NCBI GenBank assembly: GCA_010672825.2
Contig: JAAHFU020000002.1
Coordinates: 260,001 to 324,000 of the forward strand
Source: Leptolyngbya sp. SIO1E4
Lineage (GTDB): Bacteria > Cyanobacteriota > Cyanobacteriia > Phormidesmidales > Phormidesmidaceae
Direction of reading: 5' to 3'
DNA: 64,000 bases
This document shows positions 37,286-46,195 of this stretch, piece by piece. Every line of letters starts with the position of its first letter. Within the stretch, counting starts at the first letter, position 1. The position numbers were made by a program, and so were the translations under genes. The notes under the pieces are model-generated. The model saw nothing but the letters and a program-made list of their open reading frames with translations, searched no databases and was not told where the DNA came from.

Positions 37286-38542
37286 TTACTGTAGCTGAGA
37301 CGGTAGGGGCATCGGGCGCACTTTAATCGTTTCAACCTGATCGGCTCGCTTCACCTCAACATCCAGGGAGCTGCCAATTTCACTGGCATCCACTTGAGCC
37401 TGGACATCTGTTGGGGTTTCGACCGGCACGCCATTGACTCGCTGAATAATGTCGCCAGGTTTTAGGCCACTCTCTTCAGCGGGCGTGTTTTCTAGAACAC
37501 GGACGATGATAATGCCATCCTCGTCATTAACTTTTACCTCAAACTCGTCATCTTCGTTGAGGCGATCGCGCATTTCTGCCGTTAGCAGCATCATCTGAAT
37601 GCCTAAGTAAGGATGTTGTACTTCACCCGTTTCGAAGAGTTGACTAGAAATCCGAGTTAGCGTTTCAACCGGAATGGCAAACCCTAACCCTTGAGCATCC
37701 TTACGGATAGCGGTATTCATGCCAATCACTTCCCCCTGATTGTTAAGCAGGGGACCGCCAGAATTGCCTGGATTGATGGCCGCATCCGTTTGAATGAACT
37801 GCACGCGTTTATCAGGGATGCCTACTTCCGTGCTGGTTCGATCTAAAGCGCTGATGATGCCTGCAGTGACGGTGTTATCTAAACCAAGGGGGTTCCCAAT
37901 TGCGATCGCCCACTGCCCTGGAGACAAGGTCTCAGTGCTGCCGAGTACCACAGCAGGCAGATCTTGAGCGTCAATCTTGATGGCTGCTACATCGGTGACA
38001 GAGTCCGTTCCTACCACTTCTCCTTCAAAAGTGCGGCCATCTGTTAATGTAACCGTGACCTGGTTTGCGCCCTCGACAACGTGAGCGTTGGTGATAATGC
38101 GCCCCGTCTCCGTGAGAATAAAGCCCGAACCGGTGCCCTGCTGAAACGGTTCAGGGGGAACCGGCATATCGTCGTCAAAAAATCTGCGGAAGAAAGGATT
38201 TTGGAAAGCTTCTGGCACGTCCCAATCCACATTTTCAGCATCGATGCGGACGACTGCTGCGCCGACTCGACTGACGGCATCAGCAATGAAGTTGGGGTTA
38301 GTCTGAACCGACGGCACCACGGCAACTGCAGGTGCTTCCGATACTTCTGCGGTTCTAAGGGCGGTTTGCACCACAGGGACTTGCTCTGTTACGGGTTCGG
38401 TCTGAACCTGCTGTGTGCTCCAACGTTGATGGCCTGCCCACCCTGCGCCACCCCCTACAATGAGGGTAGCCACAGTCAGCCCAATTTGCTTCAGAGCTAT
38501 GCCCATCGCAATCTCTCCTGGCGATTCGGTGTTATTAGCCAT
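37286..38542 (-). CDS. HhoA/HtrA-type serine protease with PDZ domain
   Basis: Periplasmic or thylakoid-lumen Deg protease of 418 residues for protein quality control. An N-terminal signal anchor (about 17-36) is followed by the trypsin-like domain with catalytic H154 (TNAHVV), D184 (TDVAAIK) and S261 (NPGNSGGPL). One PDZ domain (about 310-410, EESGLKPGDIIQRVNG) completes it. Cyanobacteria have HhoA, HhoB and HtrA; the single PDZ and short anchor fit any of the three, so I do not choose. ATG 38542. Confidence 0.95.
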   Translation of the reverse strand: MANNTESPGEIAMGIALKQIGLTVATLIVGGGAGWAGHQRWSTQQVQTEPVTEQVPVVQTALRTAEVSEAPAVAVVPSVQTNPNFIADAVSRVGAAVVRIDAENVDWDVPEAFQNPFFRRFFDDDMPVPPEPFQQGTGSGFILTETGRIITNAHVVEGANQVTVTLTDGRTFEGEVVGTDSVTDVAAIKIDAQDLPAVVLGSTETLSPGQWAIAIGNPLGLDNTVTAGIISALDRTSTEVGIPDKRVQFIQTDAAINPGNSGGPLLNNQGEVIGMNTAIRKDAQGLGFAIPVETLTRISSQLFETGEVQHPYLGIQMMLLTAEMRDRLNEDDEFEVKVNDEDGIIIVRVLENTPAEESGLKPGDIIQRVNGVPVETPTDVQAQVDASEIGSSLDVEVKRADQVETIKVRPMPLPSQLQ

Positions 38543-38846
38543 GCCTATACTTTAGCGAAGATAGCGAATAGGTTGACAGATCTGCGCATTCAGGAACTTC
38601 GACAGCCTGCTGCGAGTCTGCCTTCGCTGAAGCCTCTGGTTGCAGTCCCTTGAGCAGGCTCACCCTCCATCTGTCCAAGTTTCATGGTGGCTGTAGACAG
38701 CAAAGGGCTCTAGAGGCAGCAAGGAGCTGTTTACCCAGGGGCTGTAGAGGCCATGCTGTAGAAGCACAAAGGGCTGTAGAAGCAGTAAGGGGCTATCTAC
38801 CGCAAGGGCCACTGTTAAGTGTTCATGAAGGCTTATTAGGTTAAGG
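38543..38846. other. Intergenic region, 304 bp, divergent
   Basis: Between the HhoA-type protease and the LysM/M23-like gene. About half is occupied by degenerate direct repeats (38690-38810). No gene is supported. Confidence 0.65.
38690..38810 (+). repeat. Degenerate direct repeats, core GGGCTGTAGAAGCA
   Basis: The core recurs with changes at about 38704 (GGGCTCTAGAGGCAGCAAGG), 38738 (GGGCTGTAGAGGC), 38755 (GCTGTAGAAGCACAAA) and 38771 (GGGCTGTAGAAGCAGTAAGG), then GGGGCTATCTACC. Spacing is irregular, so it is not a CRISPR. Confidence 0.6.
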
Positions 38847-39779
38847 ATGAGGCGTCGACTCAGGAAATTCCATCAAATCGTGTCTGCAATTGCAATCGCC
38901 GTGATCAGTACGGGGGGATCCCCACGACCGATACTGGCGGGGGCGTCGATGCTAGCCCAAGTCCCCACAGATTCAGAGACGACGGATCTCTGCCCTAGCC
39001 CGGCCCTTTCTCGCGTGCAATCCCATTCTGTCGTTGCCGGAGAGACCCTGGAGAGCATCGCCACAGCCTATGGTCTGCTGCCCATTACCCTCCTAGGGAT
39101 GAATTCCGCTGCCCAAGCTGGCCCGATTACGCCAGGCATGGTCTTACGGATACCTCCCTTTAATGGGATTGAAGTGAGTGTCGCTGAAGGACAAACATGG
39201 CAAGATCTCGCTACCGTCTACCAGCTGCGAGCCGATATTTTGTTTGAGGTGAATGGCTGCCCAGCAGCAGTCCCGGCACAAATTTTTGTGCCAGGGGTGA
39301 ATTGGTTTTCTGATATTGCGACAGTGTCAGCTGATGGGGCAACTGGTGGAACGACGGATGCTGATCCGCTAGCGGGTTACCCGCTCTCTGAGGACGCTTC
39401 TATCTTGACAGCCTTTGGTTGGCAGCCTCATCCTGAGCGAGATGAACTGGTCTTTAGCAGTGGCGTCACCCTAGCGGTTAGCCCTGGGGCTACAGCGCTT
39501 GCTGTGGGAGAGGGTACCGTGGCTTACGTTGGTGAAGAAGACGCGCTGGGTACCTTGATCGTAATTAACCATGCCCTAGGATTTCAGACGCGCTATGGGC
39601 GCATTACCAACCCTCAAGTGAGTGCGGGCGATCGCGTTCGTACGGGGCAACCCATTGCCACAACCACCCCTCTGTCCGATGCTGGTGCAACACTTTACTT
39701 TGAAGTGCGCACAAACTCTGAGCTTGGTTGGGTTGCTCGGGATCCAGGCGATTACATTCCGGCGCTGGCAGTGCGTTAA
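38847..39779 (+). CDS. LysM-containing M23 (LytM) family protein without zinc ligands
   Basis: Exported protein of 310 residues with a signal peptide (about 1-38). Two LysM-like peptidoglycan-binding segments follow (HSVVAGETLESIATAYGL... and VSVAEGQTWQDLATVYQL...). The C-terminal M23 fold (about 190-300) is clear from ATALAVGEGTVAYVGEED and DRVRTGQPIATT. All expected zinc ligands are missing: the HxGxD position reads FSSGVT, the HxH position reads RYGRI, and the last His of the LHFEVR-like motif is Tyr (LYFEVR). By analogy with EnvC and NlpD it may activate an amidase rather than cleave peptidoglycan. Confidence 0.87.
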   Translation: MRRRLRKFHQIVSAIAIAVISTGGSPRPILAGASMLAQVPTDSETTDLCPSPALSRVQSHSVVAGETLESIATAYGLLPITLLGMNSAAQAGPITPGMVLRIPPFNGIEVSVAEGQTWQDLATVYQLRADILFEVNGCPAAVPAQIFVPGVNWFSDIATVSADGATGGTTDADPLAGYPLSEDASILTAFGWQPHPERDELVFSSGVTLAVSPGATALAVGEGTVAYVGEEDALGTLIVINHALGFQTRYGRITNPQVSAGDRVRTGQPIATTTPLSDAGATLYFEVRTNSELGWVARDPGDYIPALAVR

Positions 39780-39857
39780 AGCAGCGCGCTAGATTAGGAT
39801 AAATGCTGTCCTGACTGGCGGGTAGCGCAGGGAACTCATAGAATATCTCGTAGTGTT

Positions 39858-40697
39858 ATGCATGCCCCTGATATGGCAGGTCAGTTTTCCAAAAGGCCGA
39901 TGCCTCGTTCTTCTCAGTCTCAAGGGATTTCACCCGCGCTCTTCCAACATCGGCGGTTCTGGATGAGGATGGCTGCATACCGCCCGTTGTTAATACTGGC
40001 GGGCATTTGGGGGGTGCTATTGACCATTGCTGTGGTCGCCTATGATCACCTACTCTACACGGCACAAGATTCCCCTCAGGCCCGTTCTTCGACGTCAGAG
40101 ATTACCGTTTATCCCCACCAGCGTCTGCAGGGCGATCGCGGCAATCCATCTCCTGCCCCTACGGCGGCGGCTCCGGATGCTGCGGCTAATCTGCCTAACA
40201 GTCAAGACCCAGAGGTGCCGACTTCTAGTGCGACCGCCCCTGAAGCTTCTGAGGAAGACACGCCATCTGCCAGTGCGGTGATTTCTCCTGGGTATTTGGC
40301 TGCCCTAGTTTTGGCCTGTGCGTTAGGGTGCTTGATGCTCTCTCGCCAACTGCAGGCCCCCCCGCGTCCTCCACGGCAGCCCCGAAAACGCATGCTGAAG
40401 AGTCGTCAGCCGCTTCCCAAACCACCCGTCTCGGGGCGTTCTGCTAGGGAGGCAGCGGCTAAGTCTTCTCCTCAACGGTTAGCACCCTACAATCCCAACC
40501 AGCCGTTTGTGTCTGTGCCCGCTCAACCAAAAGCGCCTCAGGCTGCGAGGGGGGCAGCGCCCTCGAAGCCCACAACGAGTGTGGCTGAGGTGACGGTGGT
40601 ACCTGACGAAGCGCAACATCCCCTAGACTGGTCGAAAGACAGCCTCATTAACACTGTAGATGTCCGCCAACGTCGGTCTTTATCCTCTTTTCTATAA
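39858..40697 (+). CDS. Conserved cyanobacterial protein with two membrane segments
   Basis: Protein of 279 residues with a membrane helix near 40-60 (PLLILAGIWGVLLTIAVVAY), an Ala/Pro/Ser-rich extracytoplasmic loop and a second helix (GYLAALVLACALGCLML). A basic Pro-rich cytoplasmic tail ends in DVRQRRSLSSFL. The terminal motif looks conserved and may be an interaction site. It begins 78 bp after the LysM/M23-like gene on the same strand, so a joint envelope role is possible. Function unknown. Confidence 0.75.
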   Translation: MHAPDMAGQFSKRPMPRSSQSQGISPALFQHRRFWMRMAAYRPLLILAGIWGVLLTIAVVAYDHLLYTAQDSPQARSSTSEITVYPHQRLQGDRGNPSPAPTAAAPDAAANLPNSQDPEVPTSSATAPEASEEDTPSASAVISPGYLAALVLACALGCLMLSRQLQAPPRPPRQPRKRMLKSRQPLPKPPVSGRSAREAAAKSSPQRLAPYNPNQPFVSVPAQPKAPQAARGAAPSKPTTSVAEVTVVPDEAQHPLDWSKDSLINTVDVRQRRSLSSFL

Positions 40698-40952
40698 AGG
40701 ATTACGATTTCAAGCTTTTCTTGTAGTAAAGAAAAATTTCAGTTTTTGGCGGTTCGAATTCTGCATAGAGTGATCGGGCAGCCCTCTCAATGCCTTGCTG
40801 ATGGGGCGGATTTCTCTGAGGTTTCAGCAGTGCAGCGTGCAGCCCCAGTTCGTGGCTGACCGGTGCCAGCATTTAGAGAAAGATCATCGAAAGATTAAAG
40901 ATAGAGGCGGGCTGCATGGCCACAAGATGAAACCCTAGAATATCGCTGCATT

Positions 40953-41873
40953 TTGACTGGTCTACCTGTTGTTTATCACCCTAACTACGTTGCGCCACTC
41001 CCTGCGGGACATCGATTCCCCATGCCTAAATTTGGGCTGCTGCGGGATTTGTTAGTGCAGGATGGTGTCGTGACAGCGGATCAGATTTATCAACCTGGGG
41101 CACCCCCCCAAGGGTGGATTGAACAGGTGCATGGGACTCGCTATGTCACCGCCTATTGCACGGGCAAGCTTGATGCCAAGGCCCAGCGACGCATTGGCCT
41201 TCCGTGGAGCCCTAATCTGGTAAAACGCACCTGCACTGCTGTGGGGGGAACCATCCTGACAGCAAAACTTGCCCTTAACCACGGGCTTGCCTGCAACACC
41301 GCTGGGGGAACCCATCATGCCTTTCCTGACTATGGGGCAGGATTTTGCATTTTTAACGATTTAGCGATCGCGGCCCGCGTTCTCCTGTCTCAAGGACTTG
41401 TACAGCGTCTATTGATTTTTGACCTGGATGTACATCAAGGGGATGGCACCGCGTGGATTTTTCAACAGGATCCCAGGGTGTTTACCTTTTCGATGCATTG
41501 CGATGTCAATTTTCCCCGGCAAAAGCAGGTCAGCGATTGGGATGTGCCCTTACCTGAAGGCACCGAAGATAGAGCTTACCTGCGCCAGGTGCAGGCCTAT
41601 TTACCTGACCTCTTGAGCCAGGTGCGCCCTGACCTGGTGCTGTACGATGCTGGTGTTGATACTCACATGCGCGATCGCCTGGGCAAGCTAGCACTGACGA
41701 ATACCGGCCTGTACGAGCGCGATCGCAGCGTCCTCTCTACCTGTGTGGCTGCAGGTTACCCCGTCGCCTGCGTGATTGGGGGCGGATATGATGACGACAT
41801 GCCGGCGCTGGTCTATCGTCACTCGCTCCTCTATCGGGCTGCGATTGAGGTCTATCAGCACCATCGTTTGTAA
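40953..41873 (+). CDS. Histone deacetylase/AcuC-family protein
   Basis: Zinc-dependent deacetylase fold of 306 residues. NTAGGTHHAFPDYG holds the paired catalytic His, and IFDLDVHQGDGTA the metal-binding Asp and His. YDAGVDTH and VIGGGYDDD complete the site, so it should be active. Bacterial members deacetylate proteins, acetoin-pathway enzymes or polyamines; the substrate is unknown. The start is a TTG at 40953, because LPVVYHPNYVAPLPAGHRFPM is the normal family opening and no ATG or GTG is available upstream in frame before a stop. Confidence 0.88.
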   Translation: MTGLPVVYHPNYVAPLPAGHRFPMPKFGLLRDLLVQDGVVTADQIYQPGAPPQGWIEQVHGTRYVTAYCTGKLDAKAQRRIGLPWSPNLVKRTCTAVGGTILTAKLALNHGLACNTAGGTHHAFPDYGAGFCIFNDLAIAARVLLSQGLVQRLLIFDLDVHQGDGTAWIFQQDPRVFTFSMHCDVNFPRQKQVSDWDVPLPEGTEDRAYLRQVQAYLPDLLSQVRPDLVLYDAGVDTHMRDRLGKLALTNTGLYERDRSVLSTCVAAGYPVACVIGGGYDDDMPALVYRHSLLYRAAIEVYQHHRL

Positions 41874-41922
41874 GATAGGGAAGGCGAGATTAGCGCTTTG
41901 ACGCCACCTTCTGAGACTGCCC

Positions 41923-42816
41923 ATGACCGTTGTCGTTGCCACCTTCTATAAGTTTGTGCCCATTCAAGATTGTGCTGAACTGCAGCGATCGCTGCAAACG
42001 CTCTGCGTCAGCATAAACCTGCGAGGCACAATTTTGTTGGCTGCAGAAGGCATTAATGCCACGATTGCAGGCAGGGATGACAGTGTGGCTCAACTCATCG
42101 ATTGGCTGCAGTGCGATCGGCGCTTCTCTGACCTCACGGTGAAAATTGCTGCGACTGCCGAGTCCCCTTTTGGGCGCATGAAGGTAAAAATCAAGTCAGA
42201 GATTGTTACCTTAGGCCAACCTGCTGTCAGCCCCAATCAACAGGTTGGTACCTATGTCAGCCCCCGAGAGTGGAACCACTTAATCTCGGATCCGGAGGTG
42301 GTGCTGGTGGATGCTCGGAATGAATATGAAGTCAATATTGGCACCTTTAAAGGGGCGATTAACCCTCATACGCAAGCGTTTCGTCAATTGCCAGATTATG
42401 TGAAGACTCACCTGAACCCCCAGGAACATAAGAAGGTTGCTATGTTTTGCACAGGGGGAATTCGCTGTGAAAAAGCCACGTCTTATCTGTTGCAACGAGG
42501 GTTTGAGGAGGTCTACCATCTCCAGGGCGGTATCTTGAAATATCTAGAAGAGATTCCAGAAACGGAGAGCCTTTGGGAAGGGGAATGCTTTATTTTTGAT
42601 GAGCGGGTGACAGTGCGGCACGGGCTCAGGCCTGGCAGTTACGATCTATGCCGTGCCTGCGGGCAGCCTATTAGTGCCGAAGATAAGATCTCGCCCCATT
42701 ACGAAGCGAGTATTTGTTGTCCTCACTGCTACCCGAATCTGACCCCTGAGAAACGTGCCAAGCAGCAGATGCGCAAGTACCAATACGAACAACAGCATGG
42801 CAAGCCTCTGTCGTGA
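41923..42816 (+). CDS. trhO: tRNA uridine(34) hydroxylase TrhO (rhodanese-domain)
   Basis: Oxygen-dependent enzyme (YceA type) that hydroxylates wobble U34 in several tRNAs, the first step to 5-methoxyuridine derivatives. The N-terminal domain has TFYKFVPI and LRGTILLAAEGINATIAG. The rhodanese domain (about 120-220) has the catalytic loop CTGGIRCEKAT with its Cys. The C-terminal part contains two CxxC pairs (CRACGQ and CCPHC), likely structural. It is 49 bp behind the deacetylase gene, so cotranscription is likely. ATG 41923. Confidence 0.93.
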   Translation: MTVVVATFYKFVPIQDCAELQRSLQTLCVSINLRGTILLAAEGINATIAGRDDSVAQLIDWLQCDRRFSDLTVKIAATAESPFGRMKVKIKSEIVTLGQPAVSPNQQVGTYVSPREWNHLISDPEVVLVDARNEYEVNIGTFKGAINPHTQAFRQLPDYVKTHLNPQEHKKVAMFCTGGIRCEKATSYLLQRGFEEVYHLQGGILKYLEEIPETESLWEGECFIFDERVTVRHGLRPGSYDLCRACGQPISAEDKISPHYEASICCPHCYPNLTPEKRAKQQMRKYQYEQQHGKPLS

Positions 42817-42943
42817 CAGCCCAGGGAATACACGCAAATTCTGCCGCTTGCGGATATTTCGTAAATGAGTCAGTCAGGTCTAGCTAAAGGGTTGATTACC
42901 TGAGCTTTTTGCTCGTCGTCAAATTGTGCTCAAGTTGTGATCA

Positions 42944-44017
42944 ATGCTCAATCGACTCAATCTCGCCCCCAAATTTACCCTTCTTCTTTTGTTGGTATTT
43001 ATCCTGGGCAGTGCCATAGGTGGGCTGGTGCTGTCAAAATCCCTACAGCAGCGGATGGAGGATCGAGTCAGATCTGAAAGCGTTGTTCTGATGGAGTCTA
43101 TGCGAGCGGTACGGCGCTACACCGATCAGCAAGTGAGCCCTCTTTTAGAAGCGGCTATGGGAGCTAATGAGTTTTGGCCAGAGACGATTCCAGCCTATTC
43201 AGCTCGACGCGTGTTTGAGCTGCTATACGAACAAGGCAGCGCTATCGGGGACTTTCATTACACCTATAAAGAGGCCGTCATGAACCCTACTAATCCTGAT
43301 GATCTCGCCGATGAATTTGAAGCTGCCCTCGCCCGCGATTTCATCAGCACCTCGACGCTCACCGATTTATCAGGATTCCGAGAACTTCCTGACCGAGGAT
43401 TGGTGTTTTATAGTGCACGGCCAATTCGTATTCAAAATCAGTCCTGTCTTCGGTGTCACAGTGCTCCAGAAGTGGCTCCCCCGGCCATGCTGCTTCACTA
43501 TGGCCGAGAGAATGGCTTTGGTTGGCAACTCAATGAGATCGTCGGTACCCAAATTGTTTATGTCCCCGCCCAAGAGGTGTTACAAGCGGCAAGACGGGCC
43601 TTCTCTTCTGTTATGGGGATATTTTTTGGGGTGTTTGCGATCGCGCTCCTTTGCCTCAATAGTGTGTTAAACCCTCTCGTAGTGCAGCCTATCCAAAACC
43701 TGGCTCGGATTTCTCAAAAACTTGCTGCAGACGACATTCGCTCAGAAAACGAGCTGCAATCTATAAAAGCCCAAAAGCTATCGGGCGTTGTCAAACGCAA
43801 CGACGAACTTGGAAAACTGGGGCGTGTGTTTCAAACCATGGTTAATGAAGTTGTTGTTCGGCAACAGCGCCTGCAGCAAAAAATTCGCGATCTTAGAATT
43901 GAAATTGATGAAAAACGTAAGATCAGAGAAGTTGAAGAGATTGTCGAAACCGACTATTTTCGGAGTCTTCAAAAAAAGGCCAAAGAAATTCGCGATCGCC
44001 GACAGCCTGAAGACTAA
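42944..44017 (+). CDS. Tll0287-type c-haem sensor (DUF3365) with HAMP
   Basis: Membrane protein of 357 residues. The first membrane helix (about 11-31) is followed by an extracytoplasmic DUF3365 domain with the haem-c motif CLRCH (168-172), the second helix (about 219-245), HAMP and a coiled coil to the end. Known relatives are c-type haem sensor domains, with Tll0287 as prototype. No kinase or cyclase output domain follows, so it must signal through a partner or act as a stand-alone redox sensor. Start at ATG 42944. Confidence 0.9.
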   Translation: MLNRLNLAPKFTLLLLLVFILGSAIGGLVLSKSLQQRMEDRVRSESVVLMESMRAVRRYTDQQVSPLLEAAMGANEFWPETIPAYSARRVFELLYEQGSAIGDFHYTYKEAVMNPTNPDDLADEFEAALARDFISTSTLTDLSGFRELPDRGLVFYSARPIRIQNQSCLRCHSAPEVAPPAMLLHYGRENGFGWQLNEIVGTQIVYVPAQEVLQAARRAFSSVMGIFFGVFAIALLCLNSVLNPLVVQPIQNLARISQKLAADDIRSENELQSIKAQKLSGVVKRNDELGKLGRVFQTMVNEVVVRQQRLQQKIRDLRIEIDEKRKIREVEEIVETDYFRSLQKKAKEIRDRRQPED

Positions 44018-44326
44018 AGACAGACCCTAAAGCATCCATAAAGAATCGTCTTGGCAACGTTCTGTCCAGATATAGCGGTATGCATGCTAATCAAGCACAC
44101 CCTAGACCCCAAACCCTAGACCCTGTCTTGACCCGGATGTACTGGACTCAACTGAACAAGGCTATAACTACACTGCCCTCTATTTAAGCTTTTTATTCGT
44201 CAGGATGATTCAACGGCGAGCAAGATTTTCACGCTCGTTTGAGTGACCTGCCCCAAGCACAGGGTAAGCGTCTCGCTCGCCGTTGTATTTTATTTGCCGA
44301 TGTATTGATTGAGCAACGCTGCTTGT
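44018..44326. other. Intergenic region, 309 bp, convergent
   Basis: It contains copy C of the dispersed repeat (44070-44166). Otherwise no supported feature; short frames run through the repeat but lack gene-like codon use. Confidence 0.65.
44070..44166 (-). repeat. Dispersed ~97-bp repeat, copy C
   Basis: Minus-strand orientation. On that strand it opens TATAGCCTTGTTCAGTTGAG and ends GCATACCGCTATAT. It is the copy closest to copy D (47071-47168), from which it differs at only a handful of positions. Confidence 0.9.
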
Positions 44327-45277
44327 TTAGCTGCCATATTGCTCATTCGCACGTTGTTTGCAGGTCTCCCGCTCTTCTCCCCCTGCCCTACACCGCTCAA
44401 TCGCGATTTGTCGAGTTGTGCCAACAGGCAGTTGGTCAGCATACTCCATGGCTTGTTCAAAATACTCAAGACTTTCTGCATCTCGATCAAGACGACGCAA
44501 GACTTGGGCTTTGAGATAGAGCAAATCAGGGTTGTTTGAGGCCGTTTCGAGGGCAACATTAACCGCCCTTAAAGCCTCTTCGTTTTTATCAAGGTCACGA
44601 TACCCCAGGGCAATGCCTCGATAGGCCACATACTCTGGGTAACCGTAGGTTTCTAACCGCTCGATCGCCCGCTCTGGATTCGCAAACGGTAGATTGACCG
44701 CTAAGAGTAAGTCCATATAGCCTTTCAGGAGGCTTAGCTCTGGATCTTCAGGGTTAATCTCTTCTGCCGTCTCCATCAGATCAAACACCTGCTGCAACAT
44801 CCCCAGGGCCCTAGGGGTGCCTTGAGCAATGCCTTCAATTTGCAGGATATGAGCACCCTCCAAAAAGATGCCCACTGCCTCATAGAGATTACTGCGAAGT
44901 GGATCTGAGCTTGAAAGCGCCGCCGCTGCCCGCTGGGTGAGCATCGCCTTTTCTTGCAACCCGTCCCAATCTTCATCCAAATAATGAAAGGCAGCGCTCA
45001 GGGCATGGAACATAGGATCGTTATTGGCATTGGCATCCGCATTCTCTAAATATTGCCGTGCTGCAACATAGTTGCCATCGCGAAACATCGCGTAAAACAT
45101 CTCTTCAGAGGTGTCGCTGATGTCATGGGGATTATTGGGGCGAAACGGATCGCCTGCAAACGCGGGGTGCCCTAACTGCAACAATACGATCCCCGCACCC
45201 GCCAGCATCAAACCAATCCGTCGATACCTTTTTAGAGAGAAGGCTTTTTGAATGGAACCAATTACTAGATTTGTCAT
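44327..45277 (-). CDS. Sll0314/Alr1548-type TPR-repeat protein
   Basis: Exported protein of 316 residues with a signal peptide (RIGLMLAGAGIVLLQLGHPAFAG) and TPR-like helices. The family-type opening is DTSEEMFYAMFRDGNYVAARQYL. Later repeats (PEYVAYRGIALGYRDLDKNEEALRAVNVAL and NPDLLYLKAQVLRRLDRDAESLEYFEQAM) are textbook TPR units. Two closely spaced Cys occur near the C-terminus. Periplasmic location is inferred, role unknown. Start at ATG 45277. Confidence 0.87.
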   Translation of the reverse strand: MTNLVIGSIQKAFSLKRYRRIGLMLAGAGIVLLQLGHPAFAGDPFRPNNPHDISDTSEEMFYAMFRDGNYVAARQYLENADANANNDPMFHALSAAFHYLDEDWDGLQEKAMLTQRAAAALSSSDPLRSNLYEAVGIFLEGAHILQIEGIAQGTPRALGMLQQVFDLMETAEEINPEDPELSLLKGYMDLLLAVNLPFANPERAIERLETYGYPEYVAYRGIALGYRDLDKNEEALRAVNVALETASNNPDLLYLKAQVLRRLDRDAESLEYFEQAMEYADQLPVGTTRQIAIERCRAGGEERETCKQRANEQYGS

Positions 45278-45538
45278 AGCGTGAGTGAAGAGTAGCGAGT
45301 TGTTGTTACGAAAGCAAGGGGTGCCATTAACTATTCGAGTCTAATATGCTCCCCCAGAACTTGGCAGACGAACAGGGTAAACCTTGTGTTCTGTGATACG
45401 TCATCCTGCACGATAGTGTGCTCAACAGGTTCCAAATACTGATCTGGCACAACTTCCCGCTAGGATTTACTGGGCGATCGCCCACGAATCCCCCCAATTG
45501 CGGGTACCTTAAGAAAAGCTCACACGCCCCTTGATGGC

Positions 45539-46195
45539 ATGCTCAACCTCCGAGACCTGGTTTATCATCCAGCTTCTACTCCCCAACCTATCTTAAAGAC
45601 CATTAACCTGGAGCTGGCACCTCAGGAATTGGGGCTTGTGGTTGGCCCTAGCGGCTCTGGAAAAACAACGCTGCTAGAGATTTTGGCTGGGTTGGCCTAT
45701 CCAACGTCGGGGGAAGTTAGGTGGCGTAATCAGGTACTTTTGCCAGAAGCGCTACAACAACTGGCAGGGCTTGTGTTTCAATTTCCAGAGCGCCATTTTT
45801 GTGGACACAACATTTTAGAAGAACTCCGGTTAGGGCATCCGGAGCTGCCCAAGGAGCGCATTACACAAGCGCTGGCATCAGTGGGCTTAGGGCATTTGTC
45901 CCTGAGAGCTGAACCCCATGCCCTCAGTGGTGGCCAACAACGCCGGTTGGCGTTAGCGGTACAGTTGATTCGGCAACCTTATCTGCTCTTGCTAGATGAA
46001 CCGACTGCTGGGCTTGATTGGTCAATGCGACGGCAGGTCGTGACTTTAGTCAGACAATTAAAAAAAGACTGGAGTTTACTCATCGTTTCCCATGATGCCA
46101 GTGAGTTTATGGAGGTGGCCGATCGCGTCTGGAAATTGAATCAGGGGGTTTTAGAGCCGATGCCTAAACCCGCCACCGTGGAGGCCACATCATGA
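45539..46195 (+). CDS. ABC transporter ATP-binding protein (EcfA/CbiO-like)
   Basis: ATPase of 218 residues. Walker A GPSGSGKTT, signature LSGGQQRRLALA, Walker B LLLLDEPTAGLD and the H-loop IVSHD are intact. The Q-loop region VFQFPERHFCGHN resembles that of energy-coupling-factor ATPases for vitamins or metals. The membrane partner is not next to it. The stop overlaps the start of rsmG by ATGA, so the two are translationally coupled. ATG 45539. Confidence 0.9.
   Translation: MLNLRDLVYHPASTPQPILKTINLELAPQELGLVVGPSGSGKTTLLEILAGLAYPTSGEVRWRNQVLLPEALQQLAGLVFQFPERHFCGHNILEELRLGHPELPKERITQALASVGLGHLSLRAEPHALSGGQQRRLALAVQLIRQPYLLLLDEPTAGLDWSMRRQVVTLVRQLKKDWSLLIVSHDASEFMEVADRVWKLNQGVLEPMPKPATVEATS

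Noticed and set aside
38690-38810. Possible CRISPR array
   Set aside because: Repeats are short, degenerate and unevenly spaced, without 25-40 bp spacers, and no cas genes are near.
40713-40740. AT-rich hairpin TTTTCTT/AAGAAAA after the gene at 39858
   Set aside because: Only a 7-bp A/T-dominated stem; too weak to call a terminator.
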